The notes under the pieces: generated by a model | What the model was told of the DNA's origin: nothing | The model's database searches: none | Seen by the model: only the letters and a program-made list of their open reading frames with translations | Position numbers and translations under genes: made by a program | Part shown: positions 18,361-33,308 of the stretch, piece after piece | How the letters are laid out: each line of letters begins with the position of its first letter | Numbering within the stretch: position 1 is the stretch's first letter | Origin: Mycolicibacterium nivoides | GTDB lineage: Bacteria; Actinomycetota; Actinomycetes; Mycobacteriales; Mycobacteriaceae | Assembly (NCBI RefSeq): GCF_003855255.1 | Contig: NZ_CP034072.1 | Coordinates: 3,216,727 to 3,280,726, forward strand | Direction: 5' to 3' | DNA length: 64,000 nt

Positions 18361-18440
18361 CCCGCAAGGATCCCGCTCATCGGCGTAAAGAAACCGTTCG
18401 GGCCGGATGCAGGCGCGTTCGCAGCGGGTACACCCGATAT

Positions 18441-18968
18441 ATGGACGGCATCCGGCTACTGAGCCCATTGCTCGACGGTTCCCGGGAGTGGGGTTGCGTG
18501 CAGGTCAGGCCCGGCCGTTTCGGCATCACCTACTACCGGCTGGTGGTGTACCCGCCCGGCATCGGTACCGCCGAGCGCCGCCTGGTGCGACTGGCCCGGG
18601 GCTGGCCGCTGTGGGGAATGTTCGTGTGGCTGCTGTGCCAGCTGTGGCTGAGCGGGCAGATGTCGCCCTGGCCGGCGTTCGGCGTGTCCACCGCGGTGTT
18701 CCTCACCACCGGAGCCGTCGCGCTCGGACTGTCCGGCGGTGCGTACCACCGCGTGCGAACACTGAGCGCGGCGACGATGGCCGGTTGCGACGATCCGGGA
18801 TCGGCAGCCGCCCGCGAGCGCCTGGTCGTGCTGGCCGCGGAGCTGCTACACGCCGACGAATGCCGCGACCGCGGGGACATCACCGCCGTCGACCACGAGC
18901 TGATCTGGTGGCGGGTCTATGACCGGATGCATGCCGACAAGCCCGCGAATACTCAGCACAGCAACTGA
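18441..18968 (+). CDS. Two-TM membrane protein, unknown function
   Basis: A 175-aa protein whose first 50 residues are soluble (WGCVQVRPGRFGITYYRLVVYPPG), followed by two membrane segments at about 56-72 and 78-99, and a cytoplasmic or external helical C-terminal domain rich in charged residues (ERLVVLAAELLHADECRDRGD). It matches a family of conserved mycobacterial membrane proteins I know only as uncharacterised. ATG at 18441 was chosen because upstream frame overlaps the palindromic promoter and divergent gene. Its 3' end converges on a secreted protein gene with a strong hairpin between. Confidence 0.8.
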   Translation: MDGIRLLSPLLDGSREWGCVQVRPGRFGITYYRLVVYPPGIGTAERRLVRLARGWPLWGMFVWLLCQLWLSGQMSPWPAFGVSTAVFLTTGAVALGLSGGAYHRVRTLSAATMAGCDDPGSAAARERLVVLAAELLHADECRDRGDITAVDHELIWWRVYDRMHADKPANTQHSN

Positions 18969-19001
18969 TGTCGCGCGCGCACGACGGCGCCGTAACAGCC
19001 A

Positions 19002-19036
19002 CGAGCGGGCGCGTCACGGAAGGACGCGCCCGCTCG
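19002..19036. terminator. Bidirectional terminator hairpin
   Basis: Perfect 14-bp inverted repeat CGAGCGGGCGCGTC (19002-19015) and its complement (19023-19036), 7-nt loop. It sits midway between two convergent genes, 34 nt after the first stop and 30 nt from the second. Confidence 0.75.
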
Positions 19037-19065
19037 CGGGTGCTTGGTACCGACTCGGCCAGTGG

Positions 19066-19290
19066 CTAGCGGCGAGCCCCAGGCATGCCCAGCCACGGGA
19101 ACACCGGCTGATTGGCAGGCGGCGCCGTCGTTCCCGGTCTGGCCTTGATCGAGGTGCTGCCGTTGGTCGTGCAGATCGTCTTGGTGGCCGTGTCCTGGCA
19201 GGTCGGTCGGGCACTCGCAACCGGAGCCGAAACGACCGATACGGCAGCCAAACTCGCCATCAAGAATGCAAACTTGCCGCGACCAGTCAT
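19066..19290 (-). CDS. Small secreted protein
   Basis: A 74-aa exported polypeptide. ATG at 19290 follows a GGAAAGGA ribosome-binding site and begins a signal peptide (MTGRGKFAFLMASLAAVS, cleavage after ASA, about residue 28). The mature chain of about 46 residues has two Cys (PTCQ and TICTT) likely disulfide-bonded and a Pro-rich end. Such short secreted products are frequent in mycobacteria; no function is known. It is downstream of, and probably cotranscribed with, the secreted DUF4189-like gene. Confidence 0.75.
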   Translation of the reverse strand: MTGRGKFAFLMASLAAVSVVSAPVASARPTCQDTATKTICTTNGSTSIKARPGTTAPPANQPVFPWLGMPGARR

Positions 19291-19331
19291 CTTGTCCTTC
19301 CCTTTCCGGGCTACGACCGTCCGCCCGCTCA

Positions 19332-19763
19332 TCACGGGCACGCCGATACGACGACGGGGGAATCCGCATCGAGCGGGGTGTTGTTCGCCGCCGCCCGGTT
19401 GAATGCATCCTGACGGGCAGCCTCGACCGTCGCCCCGGCACCGCCGGCCACCACGTGGTTGCTGTCGCTCGCGACGGACACGATGCAGAGGTTGTCGTTG
19501 GTCACCTCGTCAGCGGTGCACTCCACACCTCCCGCGTTCTGGCAGGCGGCGATCACCGCCGCCGAGGCCTCTTCGCTCGTATCACCGGTAGCGGTGAAAC
19601 CCGCTATGGTGTCGATGAATTCGCCGGTGCCGACAGCAGCAAAAATATCTTCGGGGTCCTCGACATAACCACCGGGACCACCCGCCCACGCGGTGCCCGC
19701 GGTAATCCCGGCAGCAATAACGCCCGCGCCCAAGATCGCCGAAACCCATCGGGATTTGACCAT
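19332..19763 (-). CDS. Secreted DUF4189-like protein
   Basis: A 143-aa exported protein. Signal peptide residues 1-27 (VSAILGAGVIAAGITAG, cleavage at AWA). The mature domain has the Ala-rich helices and paired cysteines typical of DUF4189 repeats (AVIAACQNAGGVEC, then NLCIVSVASD, and a C-terminal SACP). DUF4189 proteins are small periplasmic or secreted proteins of unknown function. ATG at 19763 is preceded by a GAGAGGA-like ribosome-binding site on the minus strand. Weak alternative: another Cys-rich secreted family. Confidence 0.75.
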   Translation of the reverse strand: MVKSRWVSAILGAGVIAAGITAGTAWAGGPGGYVEDPEDIFAAVGTGEFIDTIAGFTATGDTSEEASAAVIAACQNAGGVECTADEVTNDNLCIVSVASDSNHVVAGGAGATVEAARQDAFNRAAANNTPLDADSPVVVSACP

Positions 19764-19961
19764 TCCGGTCCTCTCTTCAAAGTGGTTTCTGCGTCAGAAT
19801 ACGCAAACAATGCGTTAACGATGAGCAAATTGACTGTGCTGCCGTTGCATTCATCGCCAATTCAGGCCGAGCGCACATCGATTTCATGAAAAGCACGACA
19901 TAATCTGGCGTGTCGTGATAAGGCACAGCCGAAGGCGCCTGCTCGCGCGCAAAAGTGTTGC

Positions 19962-20002
19962 CCGCGAGCGGCGTGCCGCGCTGCAGACGCGCACGCTCGC
20001 GG
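19962..20002 (-). terminator. Hairpin downstream of pks16
   Basis: Arms CCGCGAGCG (19962-19970) and CGCTCGCGG (19994-20002), extendable inward by GTGC/GCAC with a small bulge. It starts 17 nt after the pks16 stop on the minus strand. Candidate intrinsic terminator without U-tract. The rest of 19764-20018 is AT-richer leader of the DUF4189-like gene with no other clear signal. Confidence 0.6.
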
Positions 20003-20018
20003 TGAAAGAAGCTGAAAG

Positions 20019-21653
20019 CTAGGTGACCAGGGACACCGAGTTGGCGCGACGCAGCTTGCCCGACGGGGTCTTCGGGATGCTGCCGGGGCCGAGCACCACG
20101 ACGTTGCGGGGACGCATGTCGACCTCGGAGACAACCTCGTGGGCCACCTGGTGCTCGATACGACGCACCTCGGCCGGATCCTGCCAGGCGTTGGATTCCA
20201 CGGCGACGGCGAATGTCTCGCGCGAGTGCCCGGCATCCAGCCGCACCGCGACGGCGCAGCCCGGGCGGACGCCCTCGACGCGGCCGGCGGCCCGCTCGAT
20301 GTCGGTCGGGTAGATGTTGCGCCCGGCCATGATGATCACGTCCTTGACGCGACCACACACGATGACGTTGCCCTCTTCGGTGATGTACCCGAGGTCGCCG
20401 GTGTCGTACCAGCCGTGCTCATCCTGGGCCGGCAGGAAGCCGCCCATGGTGATGTAGCCGGGGGTCAGCGATTCGCCGCGCAGCTCGATGACGCCGACAC
20501 CGCGGGCGGGCATCACGTCGCCGTGCTCGTCGACGACACGGGCCTCGAGGTCCTTCAGCAGCGGGCCGAGTGAGGCCAGCCGGCGGGTGTTGCCCTTGGT
20601 GGCGGGCACGGCGCGGCGCAGCGCGGCCAGCAGGTCGGCGTCGACCTCGTCGACCACCAGGCCGGCGTTGCACGGGGAGAACGACACGGCCAGGCAGGTC
20701 TCGGCCATGCCATAGGCCGGCAGGATCGCCGAGGAGGGCAGGCCGAACGGCTTGCCGGCATCGAGCAGGTCCTCGACGTCGGCCGGCTCCACCGGCTCGG
20801 CACCCGAGAGGGCGAACCGCAGGGTGGACAGGTCGTACTCGCCCGGCTTGGCCTGACGGCGCAACCGCTTGGCGAACAACGCGTAGGCGAAGTTCGGCGC
20901 CGCGGTCATGGTGCCCTTGTACTTGGTGATGAGCTTCGCCCACAGCAGCGTGTCGCGCAGGAAGTCCATCGGCGTGACCTTGACGAGCTCGGCGCCGAAG
21001 TACATCGGGATGGTCAGGAAGCCGACCATGCCCATGTCGTGGAAGCAGGGCAGCCAGCTCACCATGACGTCCTTGTCGACGTCGTACTCCGCGCCGATGA
21101 ACATCGCCTCGGCATTGGAGTGGATGTTGCGGTGCGTGATCTGGACTGCCTTAGGCGATCCAGTAGACCCGGACGTCAATTGCATCAGCGCCAGATCGTC
21201 CTCGCCGGTCTCCACCGGGTCGATCGGGTCGGCGGCCAGCAGATCGGCGATCTTGACGACCTTGATGCCCTTTTCCTCGAGCACCGGGATGGCCACCAGG
21301 AACGGCTCGGAGACGACGACGGCGTCGGCCTCGATCATGCCGATCACGTTCATGGTGTCCTCGGCCCACACCGCCAGGTCGGTGCGAGGGGTCGGCTGGT
21401 GCAGCATGGTCAGGCTCGCGCCGCGCATCCACACGCCCTGCGCGGTCGGCGCGATCTCGACGGGGAAGCCGGCCAGCACGCCGACGGCGTCGCCGTGACC
21501 GATACCCGCGGCGGCCAGACCGCCTGCGATGCGCCGGGCCCGCTCGTGAACCTCACCCCAGGTGTGGCGAACCGGCTCATGCGGCTCACCGGTCACCATG
21601 CCGCGCTTGCTCTCACGAGCGTTGCGGAACATCTTCTCGGTGAATCTGCTCAC
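20019..21653 (-). CDS. pks16: Fatty-acyl-AMP ligase-like adenylating enzyme (Pks16)
   Basis: A 544-aa ANL-superfamily acyl adenylating enzyme; despite the historic name it is not a polyketide synthase. Motifs in order: P-loop-like [12 protein letters not shown] (about 158-169), [14 protein letters not shown], the adenine motif [16 protein letters not shown] and [20 protein letters not shown], with the catalytic Lys in [10 protein letters not shown] near the C terminus. It activates a carboxylic acid, probably a fatty acid, as acyl-AMP; the acceptor is unknown and no pks gene is adjacent. GTG at 21653 follows a good AAGGAGG site. Position next to ispE corresponds to Rv1013. Confidence 0.92.
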   Translation of the reverse strand: MSRFTEKMFRNARESKRGMVTGEPHEPVRHTWGEVHERARRIAGGLAAAGIGHGDAVGVLAGFPVEIAPTAQGVWMRGASLTMLHQPTPRTDLAVWAEDTMNVIGMIEADAVVVSEPFLVAIPVLEEKGIKVVKIADLLAADPIDPVETGEDDLALMQLTSGSTGSPKAVQITHRNIHSNAEAMFIGAEYDVDKDVMVSWLPCFHDMGMVGFLTIPMYFGAELVKVTPMDFLRDTLLWAKLITKYKGTMTAAPNFAYALFAKRLRRQAKPGEYDLSTLRFALSGAEPVEPADVEDLLDAGKPFGLPSSAILPAYGMAETCLAVSFSPCNAGLVVDEVDADLLAALRRAVPATKGNTRRLASLGPLLKDLEARVVDEHGDVMPARGVGVIELRGESLTPGYITMGGFLPAQDEHGWYDTGDLGYITEEGNVIVCGRVKDVIIMAGRNIYPTDIERAAGRVEGVRPGCAVAVRLDAGHSRETFAVAVESNAWQDPAEVRRIEHQVAHEVVSEVDMRPRNVVVLGPGSIPKTPSGKLRRANSVSLVT

Positions 21654-21964
21654 GACGACCTCCTTGGCTTCCGCGGCCCCGACACCAGCGACAGTGCGCC
21701 AGGTGCAGTTGCCCGGTTATCCATGCTCCGCCCGCTGCACACCGCTTTTGGGTAGGCGCGCGCACACGATTGGGGAGCAGTTATGTCTCGAAAAGGTGAT
21801 GCCCCAGTGCCGCGTATACGGCTCCGCGACCGCCCACCGTGACGGGCGGCGGGCGCACAAGTCGCATCCGATGCAAGATCGCTAGCATTCACCGCCGCTC
21901 ATCTTAAGAGACCCTTAAGTAACTGGCCAAACCCTCGCGTTAATTGAGGTCTGCGTCACAGTCC
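21654..21964. other. Intergenic region pks16 - ispE
   Basis: 311 nt without a convincing gene. It carries the pks16 ribosome-binding site at 21660-21667, a 6-bp hairpin CCGCCC/GGGCGG (21830-21849) that may end ispE transcription, and two CTTAAG hexamers 5 bp apart (21904-21920) in an AT-richer stretch that may hold regulatory sites. No start-to-stop frame here has mycobacterial codon bias. Confidence 0.5.
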
Positions 21965-22957
21965 TCAGGGCGACGTCGACGGCTCCGGGACGACCCGGGC
22001 ACCGCTCACCGGGCCGCTGGCCACCCGCACCGTCCGGCACACCCCCGCCCCGGCCAGCTCCGCGCCGACGTCCACCGCAGACGTCGAAGACGGGCACAGG
22101 AACGCGCACGTCGGACCCGACCCGGACACGATGCCGGCCAGCGCGCCGGCCTCCACACCGGCACGCAGCGTCCGGCGCAGGTCGGGGTACAGGCTCAGTG
22201 CCGCCGGCTGCAGGTCGTTGCCCAGCAGCACAGCGAGTTCGGCCGGATCACCGGACGCCAGCGCGGCCAGCACCGGCTCAGGCTCCTCGGCCCGCGGCGG
22301 GCCTCCTGTCGAGGTGTCCGCACGCAACCGGTCCAGTTCGCCGAACACCTTCGGGGTGGACAAGCCCTTGTGCGCGAATGCCAGCACCCAGTGGAAGGTG
22401 CTTCGGGCCAGCACCGTGGCCAGCTCTTCACCGCGGCCGGTGCCCAGCGCCGTGCCGCCGTGCAGCGCGAACGGGACGTCGCTGCCCAGCTGGGCGGCCA
22501 GGGCGTGCAGATCGCGCCTGGGCACCCCGAGCTCCCACAGCGTGTTCATCGCCACCAGCACCGCGGCCGCGTCCGCACTGCCGCCGGCCATGCCGCCGGC
22601 CACCGGGATCGACTTGTCGATGCTGATCGCGACGTCCGGCGACCGGCCCACGTGCTCGGCCAGCAGCTCGGCGGCGCGCCAGGCCAGGTTGCGCTCGTCG
22701 GTGGGCACCGACTCCACGCCCTCCCCCTCGACCGTCAGCGACAACATGTCGGCGTTGCGCACCGTCACCTCGTCCAGGAGCGACACGGCGTGGAACACCG
22801 TGGTGAGGTCGTGGTAACCGTCGTCGCGCTCATCGCCGACGGCCAGGTACAGATTCACCTTGCCGGGGACGCGCACGGTGACAGAACCGGTGGGGACCCA
22901 CTCGGACGCGGTACTGCCGTCAGATGCTGACACGGCCACGACACTATCGCCGCTCAC
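21965..22957 (-). CDS. ispE: 4-diphosphocytidyl-2-C-methyl-D-erythritol kinase
   Basis: GHMP kinase of the MEP isoprenoid pathway that phosphorylates CDP-ME, supplying decaprenyl phosphate and menaquinone precursors. It has the substrate Lys in VPGKVNLYL (about 31-39), the ATP-binding glycine loop [15 protein letters not shown] (about 118-132) with the catalytic Asp following in LGSDVPF, and the C-terminal [11 protein letters not shown] at 22957 gives 330 aa with an N-terminal extension of about 25 residues relative to bacterial enzymes, common in mycobacteria. In M. tuberculosis it directly follows ksgA; here a plus-strand kinase gene separates them, so it must have its own promoter. Confidence 0.96.
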   Translation of the reverse strand: MSGDSVVAVSASDGSTASEWVPTGSVTVRVPGKVNLYLAVGDERDDGYHDLTTVFHAVSLLDEVTVRNADMLSLTVEGEGVESVPTDERNLAWRAAELLAEHVGRSPDVAISIDKSIPVAGGMAGGSADAAAVLVAMNTLWELGVPRRDLHALAAQLGSDVPFALHGGTALGTGRGEELATVLARSTFHWVLAFAHKGLSTPKVFGELDRLRADTSTGGPPRAEEPEPVLAALASGDPAELAVLLGNDLQPAALSLYPDLRRTLRAGVEAGALAGIVSGSGPTCAFLCPSSTSAVDVGAELAGAGVCRTVRVASGPVSGARVVPEPSTSP

Positions 22958-22988
22958 CCGTGGTTGTCGGTGAACTTAAGCTGAGACG

Positions 22989-23855
22989 GTGCCCTCAGCC
23001 GAGGTGATCGTCGCGGGATACACCGCGGTGAAAGTCGTGGGGAAAGGCGGCTCCGCCGTCGTATACCTGGCCCGCGATCCCGACGGGGCCACCGTCGCAC
23101 TCAAGGTGCTCGATGATCAGCACCGCCAACCGGCCCACCTCGCCCGGCTGCAACGCGAGTTCGACTTCGCCCGCCAGCTCGCCCACCCGAACGTCGTCAC
23201 GGTGTACGCGTCAGGCCCGGGCTGGCTGGCGATGGAGTTCCTCGGCGGCGGCACGGTGAACAACCTGCCCGACATCCCGGACCGGCTCTCCGCGTTGACC
23301 CAGATCGCGGGGGCGCTCGATCTGGCCCACCGGCGCGGAATCGTGCACTGCGACGTCAAACCCGCCAATATCCTTGTCGATCATCCGTTTTCGAGGGCAG
23401 TGCTGATCGACTTCGGCGTCGCGCACTCGATGGCCGAGGATGTCGCCGCCCGGCTGGCCCACGATCGTTCCGGGCGCATGAGCCTCGACCCGGCCCGGCG
23501 CATCACCCGTCAGGCACGCCAGCCGCACCCGAACATCCAAGCGTCACTGCCCTATTCGGCACCAGAACTGCTCGTCGGGAGAACACCGTCGGCAGCCACG
23601 GATCAGTACGCGCTGGCGTGCACGACGGTTGAGCTGCTGACCGGGTCGCCACCTTTCACCGCGGAGACCGCAATAGCCCTGATCGACCATCAGCTGTACA
23701 GCCGACCGCCACGAATTTCGCAGCGGTGCAGCTGGATTCCACACGCGGCGGACTCGATCATCGCCAAGGCGATGGCCAAGGAACCCGACCGGCGCCACGA
23801 CTCGTGTTCGGAGTTCGTCAGCTTGATCACCGGCGCGATCGGGTCCCCGATATGA
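22989..23855 (+). CDS. Soluble Ser/Thr protein kinase (non-RD)
   Basis: A 288-aa Hanks-type kinase without a transmembrane segment or sensor domain. The Gly-rich loop is GKGGSAVVYLA (18-28), ATP Lys is K39, the catalytic loop is HCDVKPAN (120-127, Asp122, Lys124, Asn127), DFG is 141-143 and the APE is in YSAPELL. The catalytic HRD arginine is Cys121, so activity may not need activation-loop phosphorylation. The activation segment is long (about 55 residues, Arg-rich). The GTG start at 22989 has TAAGCT 6 nt upstream, suggesting a leaderless mRNA. It sits on the opposite strand inside the ksgA-ispE gap and is closed by a 13-bp terminator. Substrates are unknown. Confidence 0.9.
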   Translation: MPSAEVIVAGYTAVKVVGKGGSAVVYLARDPDGATVALKVLDDQHRQPAHLARLQREFDFARQLAHPNVVTVYASGPGWLAMEFLGGGTVNNLPDIPDRLSALTQIAGALDLAHRRGIVHCDVKPANILVDHPFSRAVLIDFGVAHSMAEDVAARLAHDRSGRMSLDPARRITRQARQPHPNIQASLPYSAPELLVGRTPSAATDQYALACTTVELLTGSPPFTAETAIALIDHQLYSRPPRISQRCSWIPHAADSIIAKAMAKEPDRRHDSCSEFVSLITGAIGSPI

Positions 23856-23857
23856 AG

Positions 23858-23892
23858 AAGATCGCGAGATCCTCGAAGAATCTCGCGATCTT
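23858..23892. terminator. Bidirectional intrinsic terminator between kinase and ksgA
   Basis: Perfect 13-bp stem AAGATCGCGAGAT (23858-23870) with ATCTCGCGATCTT (23880-23892), 9-nt loop, followed by TTGTT on the plus strand. It starts 2 nt after the kinase stop and lies 21 nt from the ksgA stop, so it can serve both convergent genes. Confidence 0.85.
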
Positions 23893-23913
23893 GTTCACGT
23901 CGAACGCAGGAGC

Positions 23914-26893
<2,980 letters not shown>

Positions 26894-26917
26894 CGCAACA
26901 CCATAAGGTGGGACCAA

Positions 26918-29816
<2,899 letters not shown>

Positions 29817-29827
29817 GGACATCTTCG

Positions 29828-29843
29828 CGTGATGTGGGTCACA
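29828..29843. promoter_or_regulatory. CRP-like site upstream of the ECF operon
   Basis: CGTGA-TGTGGG-TCACA matches the TGTGA-N6-TCACA consensus at 9 of 10 positions. It lies 13 nt before the candidate ECF41 -35 element, a suitable place for class I/II activation. Confidence 0.45.
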
Positions 29844-29856
29844 TAACCGCGGCGGC

Positions 29857-29883
29857 TGTCACAAACGCGGGTTGCGCGGTGTC
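29857..29883 (+). promoter_or_regulatory. ECF41-type promoter (TGTCACA-N16-TGTC)
   Basis: TGTCACA at 29857-29863 and TGTC at 29880-29883, 16 nt apart. The published ECF41 consensus is TGTCACA-N16-CGTC, so only one base differs. It precedes the oxidoreductase/sigma operon by about 30 nt and implies autoregulation. Confidence 0.7.
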
Positions 29884-29914
29884 TTGAGGGCACAAGCCTT
29901 TGAGAGGAGACACC

Positions 29915-31102
29915 ATGAGCGCGACGCAGGACACCCGAGTGATCGTGATCGGCGGAGGTTACGCCGGGGTGCTGGCGGCCAACCGACTGCAGGGCACACC
30001 GGGAGTGGCTGTCACGCTGGTCAATCCGCGGCCCGAGTTCGTCGAGCGGATCCGGCTGCACCAGTTGGCCGCTGGAAACCACGGCGCCACCGCGGCTTAC
30101 GACACGCTGTTGGGCGGCGGGGTCCGGCTGCTGGTCGACGGCGCCGAGCGCATCGATGCCGACATCCGGCAGGTGCAGCTGGCCTCCGGCGAGGTGCTCG
30201 ACTACGACTATCTGGTCTACGCCGTCGGCAGCACCGGCGGAGTGCCCGCCTCGGTGCCCGGTGCCGCGGAATTCGCTTATCCGCTTTCGGAATTGGAACA
30301 GGCCCAGCGGCTGCGCGCCCGGCTGCAGGACGTGCCGATGTCGGCCCCTGTGGTCGTGGTCGGCGGCGGACTGACCGGCATCGAGGCAGCCAGCGAGTTC
30401 GCCGAGGCAGGCCGCAACGTCACGCTCGTCACCGATGTGGTCGGCGCCTCGGTGGGTGCAGGCGCCCGTCGCTCGATCGTCAAGGCGCTGACCAAGCTCG
30501 GCGTCTCGATCATCGACGGGCCCGAGGTGCTGGTGACCGGGGTCGAACCCGACGCCATCACACTGGCCGACGGCAACCGGCTGCCCAGCGCGGTGACTGT
30601 GTGGACCACCGGGTTCGGGGTTCCCGGGCTGGCCGCGGCCAGCGGGCTGCGCACCGACGTGCTGGGCCGGCTACTCACCGACGAAACCCTGACCAGCGTC
30701 GACAACGAGCACATCGTCGCCGCCGGCGATGCGGCCTCACCGTCGGGGGTTCCGCTGCGGATGAGCTGCCAGTCGGCGGGCCCGTTGGGAGTCCAGGCCG
30801 CCAACACCGTGCTGGCCCGCATCGCGGGCGCCGAGCCCAAGGTGATCAACCAGGCGTTCGCCGGGCAGTGCGTGAGCGTCGGACGGAGCTACGGCACAGT
30901 GCAGCTCTGCCACTCCGACGACAGCCCACGCCGTGTCTTCATCGGCGGTCGGACCGGCGCCTTCTTCAAGGAGCAGGTCTGCCGGGCGACCCTGACGTTC
31001 CTGCGCAAGGAGGGCGTCAAACCGGGCTCGTACTTCTGGTTCAAGGGTGACAACCGGGCGCGTCAGCTGGCCGAGGCACAGCAGGGGACACTGGTCCGAT
31101 GA
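29915..31102 (+). CDS. FAD-dependent NAD(P)H oxidoreductase (NDH-2-like)
   Basis: A 395-aa two-dinucleotide-binding-domain flavoprotein. The FAD Rossmann is VIVIGGGYAGVLAANRL (about 9-25), the NAD(P) Rossmann VVVVGGGLTGIEAASEF (about 147-163) and the second FAD motif HIVAAGDAA (about 264). There is no redox-active CxxC near the isoalloxazine, so it resembles type II NADH dehydrogenase and not disulfide reductases. ATG at 29915 follows GAGAGGAG. Its stop overlaps the sigma-factor start (ATGA). ECF41 sigma genes are typically linked to oxidoreductases, decarboxylases or epimerases, which fits. Confidence 0.92.
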   Translation: MSATQDTRVIVIGGGYAGVLAANRLQGTPGVAVTLVNPRPEFVERIRLHQLAAGNHGATAAYDTLLGGGVRLLVDGAERIDADIRQVQLASGEVLDYDYLVYAVGSTGGVPASVPGAAEFAYPLSELEQAQRLRARLQDVPMSAPVVVVGGGLTGIEAASEFAEAGRNVTLVTDVVGASVGAGARRSIVKALTKLGVSIIDGPEVLVTGVEPDAITLADGNRLPSAVTVWTTGFGVPGLAAASGLRTDVLGRLLTDETLTSVDNEHIVAAGDAASPSGVPLRMSCQSAGPLGVQAANTVLARIAGAEPKVINQAFAGQCVSVGRSYGTVQLCHSDDSPRRVFIGGRTGAFFKEQVCRATLTFLRKEGVKPGSYFWFKGDNRARQLAEAQQGTLVR

Positions 31103-32043
31103 ACCCCTCTGGCGCAGGTAACTCGACCTCGAACTCGAACGAGCACGCCGAACGGTTCACGCTGCTGCGGCCGTTGTTGTTCACCATCGCGTACGAGATC
31201 CTCGGGACGGCAACGGAATCCGATGACGTGCTGCAGGAGAGTTACCTGCGCTGGGCCGAGGTCGATCTGGCGACGGTGCGTGATACCAAGGCGTTCCTGG
31301 CTCAGCTCGTCACCCGGCAGGCACTCAACGCCCTTCGGGCCCAGTCGCGGCGCCGTGAGGAATATGTGGGTCCGTGGCTGCCCGAACCGCTGCTGCTGGC
31401 GGCGGACAATATCGGCGACGCCCGCGACCCTTCAATGGATGTGGTTCTGGCCGAATCGGTTTCGATGGCCATGCTGGTGGTGCTCGAAACACTCACGCCC
31501 GATGAGCGCGCGGTGTTCGTGCTCCGCGAGGTGTTCGGTTTCAGCCACGACGAGATCGCGGTGGCCATCGACAAATCCGCGAGCGCGGTGCGTCAGATGG
31601 CGCATCGGGCCCGCGAGCATGTGCAGTCCCGACGCAAGCGGTTCGAGCCCGTCGACCTCGACGAGTCCAACCGGGTCACCGAGGAGTTCCTGACCGCGGC
31701 GGCGACCGGCGACATGGACGGACTGCTGGCACTGTTGGCGCCCGATGCGGTGTACACCGCCGACAGCGGCGGCAAGGCCAGTGCGGCCCGGCGGCCCGTC
31801 GTGGGCGCGCAGAAGGTCGCGGCGATGCTGGTCGGCTTGTTCCGTGCGGGCGAGCGGGTCCCGGGGCTGGCGTTCGAGCGCATCACCTGCAACGGCGAGC
31901 CCGCGGTGATGATCCGCAGCGACGCCGGGATGGAAGGGGTCTTCACCATCGAGGTCATCGACGGCAAGATCACCCACTTCTACGCGATGCGCAATCCGGA
32001 CAAGCTGACGGGCGTGGACAGCCCGCGGGTGATCAGCCGCTGA
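31099..32043 (+). CDS. sigJ: ECF41-type RNA polymerase sigma factor (SigJ-like)
   Basis: A 314-aa extracytoplasmic-function sigma factor with a fused C-terminal regulatory domain. Sigma region 2 is at about 16-85 (LRPLLFTIAYEILGT), followed by WLPEPL (about 94-99), a hallmark of the SigJ/ECF41 group. Region 4 is at about 130-185 with the HTH FSHDEIAVAIDKSASAVRQ. The C-terminal SnoaL/NTF2-like domain (about 195-305) ends in NPDKL, the conserved ECF41 motif that tunes sigma activity in place of an anti-sigma factor. The upstream oxidoreductase is its likely target through the promoter at 29857. Whether it is orthologous to M. tuberculosis SigJ is uncertain. Confidence 0.92.
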   Translation: MNPSGAGNSTSNSNEHAERFTLLRPLLFTIAYEILGTATESDDVLQESYLRWAEVDLATVRDTKAFLAQLVTRQALNALRAQSRRREEYVGPWLPEPLLLAADNIGDARDPSMDVVLAESVSMAMLVVLETLTPDERAVFVLREVFGFSHDEIAVAIDKSASAVRQMAHRAREHVQSRRKRFEPVDLDESNRVTEEFLTAAATGDMDGLLALLAPDAVYTADSGGKASAARRPVVGAQKVAAMLVGLFRAGERVPGLAFERITCNGEPAVMIRSDAGMEGVFTIEVIDGKITHFYAMRNPDKLTGVDSPRVISR

Positions 32044-32063
32044 GGTTCTGCCACGCTGGTGGC

Positions 32064-33308
32064 ATGCGGATCGAGCGGCTCGGCGCCCTGGGCGATGCCC
32101 CGGCGGTGCTGCGCGGTGTCGCCGCGGCCGCCCGGGCCGCGGGCCTGGCGCCGCCGGCCGCGGTGATCGGCGACTGGTTCGGCTCACGTGCGGTGATCGC
32201 GCCCTCGCTGTCGGTGGCCCCGGTGGCGCCGGAAACCTGCTTCGAGGTGGCGCAGGACGCCACGGGACCGGCAGGCAGTGTGGGTGGCGGCTGGTTCGGT
32301 TACCTCTGCTACCCGGACCCGGGCGCCGACGGTGAACCCCCGCGCATCCCGGTGGCCGCCGGCGGCTGGTCGGACTGCGTACTGCGGCAGGATGCCGACG
32401 GCCACTGGTGGTTCGAAAGCCTCAGTGGCGCAGAACTTCCCACCTGGCTGCGAGCGCTGGAGCCGGCGGGGCCACACGGCTACGCCCTCACCTGGGTTGC
32501 CCCCGATCGCGACGATCACCGCCGGGGCGTGCTGGCCTGCCTTGAGGCCATCGCGGCGGGTGAGGTGTACCAGGCCTGCGTGTGCACCAGATTCACCGGC
32601 CGCATCGACGGCGAGCCCATCGATTTCTTCACCGAGGCGGTGGCCCGGACGGCGCCGTCGCGGGCCGCATACGTGGCCGGAAACTGGGGTGCGGTGGCCT
32701 CGCTGTCACCGGAGTTGTTCCTGCGCCGGGTAGGCACCGCGGTGACCTCCAGCCCGATCAAGGGCACGTTGCCGTCCTCGGCCGATCCGGCCGCTCTGCT
32801 GGCCTCGGTCAAGGACGTCGCCGAGAACGTCATGATCGTCGACCTGGTGCGCAACGATCTGGGACGGGTGGCGACCACCGGCAGCGTGACGGTGCCCGAA
32901 CTGCTCGCGGTACATCCGGCGCCCGGAGTCTGGCATCTGGTCTCGACCGTCACCGCCGAGGTGCCCGTGCAGCTTCCGACGAGTGCACTGCTGGACGCCA
33001 CCTTCCCGCCGGCCTCGGTGACCGGCACCCCGAAGCGGCGGGCCCGCCAGCTGCTGCAGCAGTGGGAACCGGCGCGGCGCGGCGTCTATTGCGGCACAGT
33101 CGGTTTGGCCTCACCCGTGGCGGGTTGCGAACTCAATGTGGCGATCCGCACCGTGGAGTTCGGCGCCGACGGGTCGGCGGTCCTCGGCGTCGGCGGCGGC
33201 ATCACCGCCGATTCCGACGTCGACGCGGAATGGGATGAGTGCCTGCACAAGTCAGCGTCGATCGTCGAGTTGTCCGGTCAGAGCCACCAGCTTTCGTCAG
33301 GGGGCTGA
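32064..33308 (+). CDS. pabB: Aminodeoxychorismate synthase component I
   Basis: A 414-aa chorismate-utilising enzyme that makes 4-amino-4-deoxychorismate for folate. The C-terminal catalytic domain has EVYQACVCTRF, SPELFLRR, SPIKGTLP, NVMIVDLVRNDLGRV and the metal/substrate region ASVTGTPKRRA and YCGTVG. The Lys in PIKGT is that of PabB-type enzymes, not the Thr of isochorismate synthases. The N-terminal part is divergent, as in actinobacteria. ATG at 32064. The 3' end overlaps the convergent small gene by 12 nt. Position corresponds to Rv1005c. Confidence 0.93.
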   Translation: MRIERLGALGDAPAVLRGVAAAARAAGLAPPAAVIGDWFGSRAVIAPSLSVAPVAPETCFEVAQDATGPAGSVGGGWFGYLCYPDPGADGEPPRIPVAAGGWSDCVLRQDADGHWWFESLSGAELPTWLRALEPAGPHGYALTWVAPDRDDHRRGVLACLEAIAAGEVYQACVCTRFTGRIDGEPIDFFTEAVARTAPSRAAYVAGNWGAVASLSPELFLRRVGTAVTSSPIKGTLPSSADPAALLASVKDVAENVMIVDLVRNDLGRVATTGSVTVPELLAVHPAPGVWHLVSTVTAEVPVQLPTSALLDATFPPASVTGTPKRRARQLLQQWEPARRGVYCGTVGLASPVAGCELNVAIRTVEFGADGSAVLGVGGGITADSDVDAEWDECLHKSASIVELSGQSHQLSSGG

